Below are positions 63,761 through 64,000 of a stretch of 64,000 bases of DNA, piece by piece. Location: NCBI GenBank assembly GCA_007120035.1, contig SKON01000002.1:31831-95830 (forward strand), written 5' to 3'. How positions within the stretch are numbered: the first letter of the stretch is position 1; each line of letters starts with the position of its first letter. The DNA is from Myxococcales bacterium. Its GTDB lineage: Bacteria; Myxococcota_A; Bradymonadia; Bradymonadales; Bradymonadaceae. The notes below the pieces were generated by a model that saw only the letters and a list, made by a program, of their open reading frames with translations, did no database searches and was not told the DNA's origin. Made by a program: the position numbers and the translations under genes.

Positions 63761-64000
63761 ATGAGTCGTCGCTTGCAAGTACTCTCATTGCTCTCCGTCA
63801 TTCTCCTACTCCTCGCCGGTTGTGGCGAAACGGAAGAAGAGCAGCCAATCCCGATCGAGAACTCCACGAATACCAACCAGGATCCCGACCCCAACCAGGA
63901 TCCCGACCCCAACCAGGATCCCGACCCCAACCAGGATCCCGACCCCAACCAGGATCCCGACCCCAACCAGGATCCCGACCCCAACCAGGATCCCGACCCC
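63761..64000 (+). CDS. Lipoprotein with Asn-Gln-Asp-Pro repeat linker (partial, runs off the edge)
   Basis: The first 80 residues are visible: a signal peptide with lipobox LLAGC (Cys ~21), an acidic Glu segment, an Asn/Thr stretch, and then seven exact copies of NQDPDP. The remainder lies beyond the window. It resembles other lipoproteins here with low-complexity linkers between the lipid anchor and a folded domain (12666, 21235, 61828). Nothing can be said about the domain that follows. Confidence 0.75.
   Translation, partial: MSRRLQVLSLLSVILLLLAGCGETEEEQPIPIENSTNTNQDPDPNQDPDPNQDPDPNQDPDPNQDPDPNQDPDPNQDPDP
63875..64000. repeat. 18-bp perfect tandem repeat, at least 7 copies
   Basis: Seven exact head-to-tail copies of AACCAGGATCCCGACCCC (63875-64000) with no mismatch seen, reaching the window edge. 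Each copy encodes NQDPDP in frame. Complete identity suggests recent expansion or homogenisation. Confidence 0.95.

Noticed and set aside
63875..64000. CRISPR-like array
   Set aside because: Repeats are contiguous without spacers, period 18 = 6 codons, and in frame with a lipoprotein signal peptide.

Overview
The window is one continuous stretch of GC-rich bacterial chromosome, densely coded on both strands. I saw no IS element, prophage, CRISPR array or rRNA operon. The gene content points to Myxococcota, most likely a Bradymonadia-type lineage. The evidence is several Ser/Thr kinases (one with the HRDVSPQN loop common in this group), many TPR, HEAT and PEGA-like secreted proteins, Asp/Asn/Gln-rich lipoprotein linkers, a TIGR04563-type small protein, two PspA paralogues and a queA-tgt-yajC-secD-secF-recJ block. 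The taxonomic call is an inference from gene content, not from a marker phylogeny.

Layout. 0-8 kb: the end of a peptide ABC transporter operon (two OppD/F-type ATPases), translationally coupled to a very large TPR lipoprotein, then a UvrA-family ATPase. 8-12.4 kb: a minus-strand pair (DUF3825, DUF4236-TPR), then ybjN-pspA and a sugar nucleotidyltransferase on plus. 12.6-16.5 kb: a glycine-rich PGRS-like lipoprotein, a second PspA paralogue and a YhaM-like exoribonuclease. 16.6-23 kb: two adjacent zinc-ribbon kinase-like membrane proteins, the second a pseudokinase fused to a formylglycine-generating-enzyme-like domain and apparently starting at ATC, then a beta-propeller lipoprotein. 23-31.8 kb: PlsC acyltransferase + SDR, a HEAT protein, CpoB/YbgF-like and LysM envelope proteins, tRNA-Met(CAT), a J-domain/TPR protein and a penicillin-binding transpeptidase. 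31.8-41 kb: ABC-F ATPase, PEGA-like, HEAT, PHA-granule-region and AMIN-like proteins, a large secreted beta-rich protein and a degenerate J/TPR protein.

41-49 kb is the conserved housekeeping block: queuosine synthesis (queA, tgt), Sec accessory subunits (yajC, secD, secF) and recJ. 49-56.8 kb: a tail-anchored Ser/Thr kinase, a PLP-dependent desulfhydrase/deaminase, a LMW phosphatase, ruvC-ruvA-ruvB, a diverged GTP cyclohydrolase I-like gene and a flavoprotein, mostly with overlapping or nearly abutting reading frames. 56.8-61.7 kb: accC with a minimal stand-alone biotinyl carrier, then murD and a MurC/Mpl-like ligase on minus, and a TIGR04563 protein. The window ends with a TolB-like Cys-rich lipoprotein and the start of a lipoprotein whose linker is a perfect 18-bp tandem repeat running off the edge.

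The most unusual elements are the pseudokinase/FGE-like fusion with its probable ATC start, the GTP cyclohydrolase I-like protein with conserved residues replaced inside the ruv operon, the MurC-like ligase with an altered nucleotide-binding motif, and the DUF3825/DUF4236 pair. None adds up to a clear new defence or biosynthetic system.
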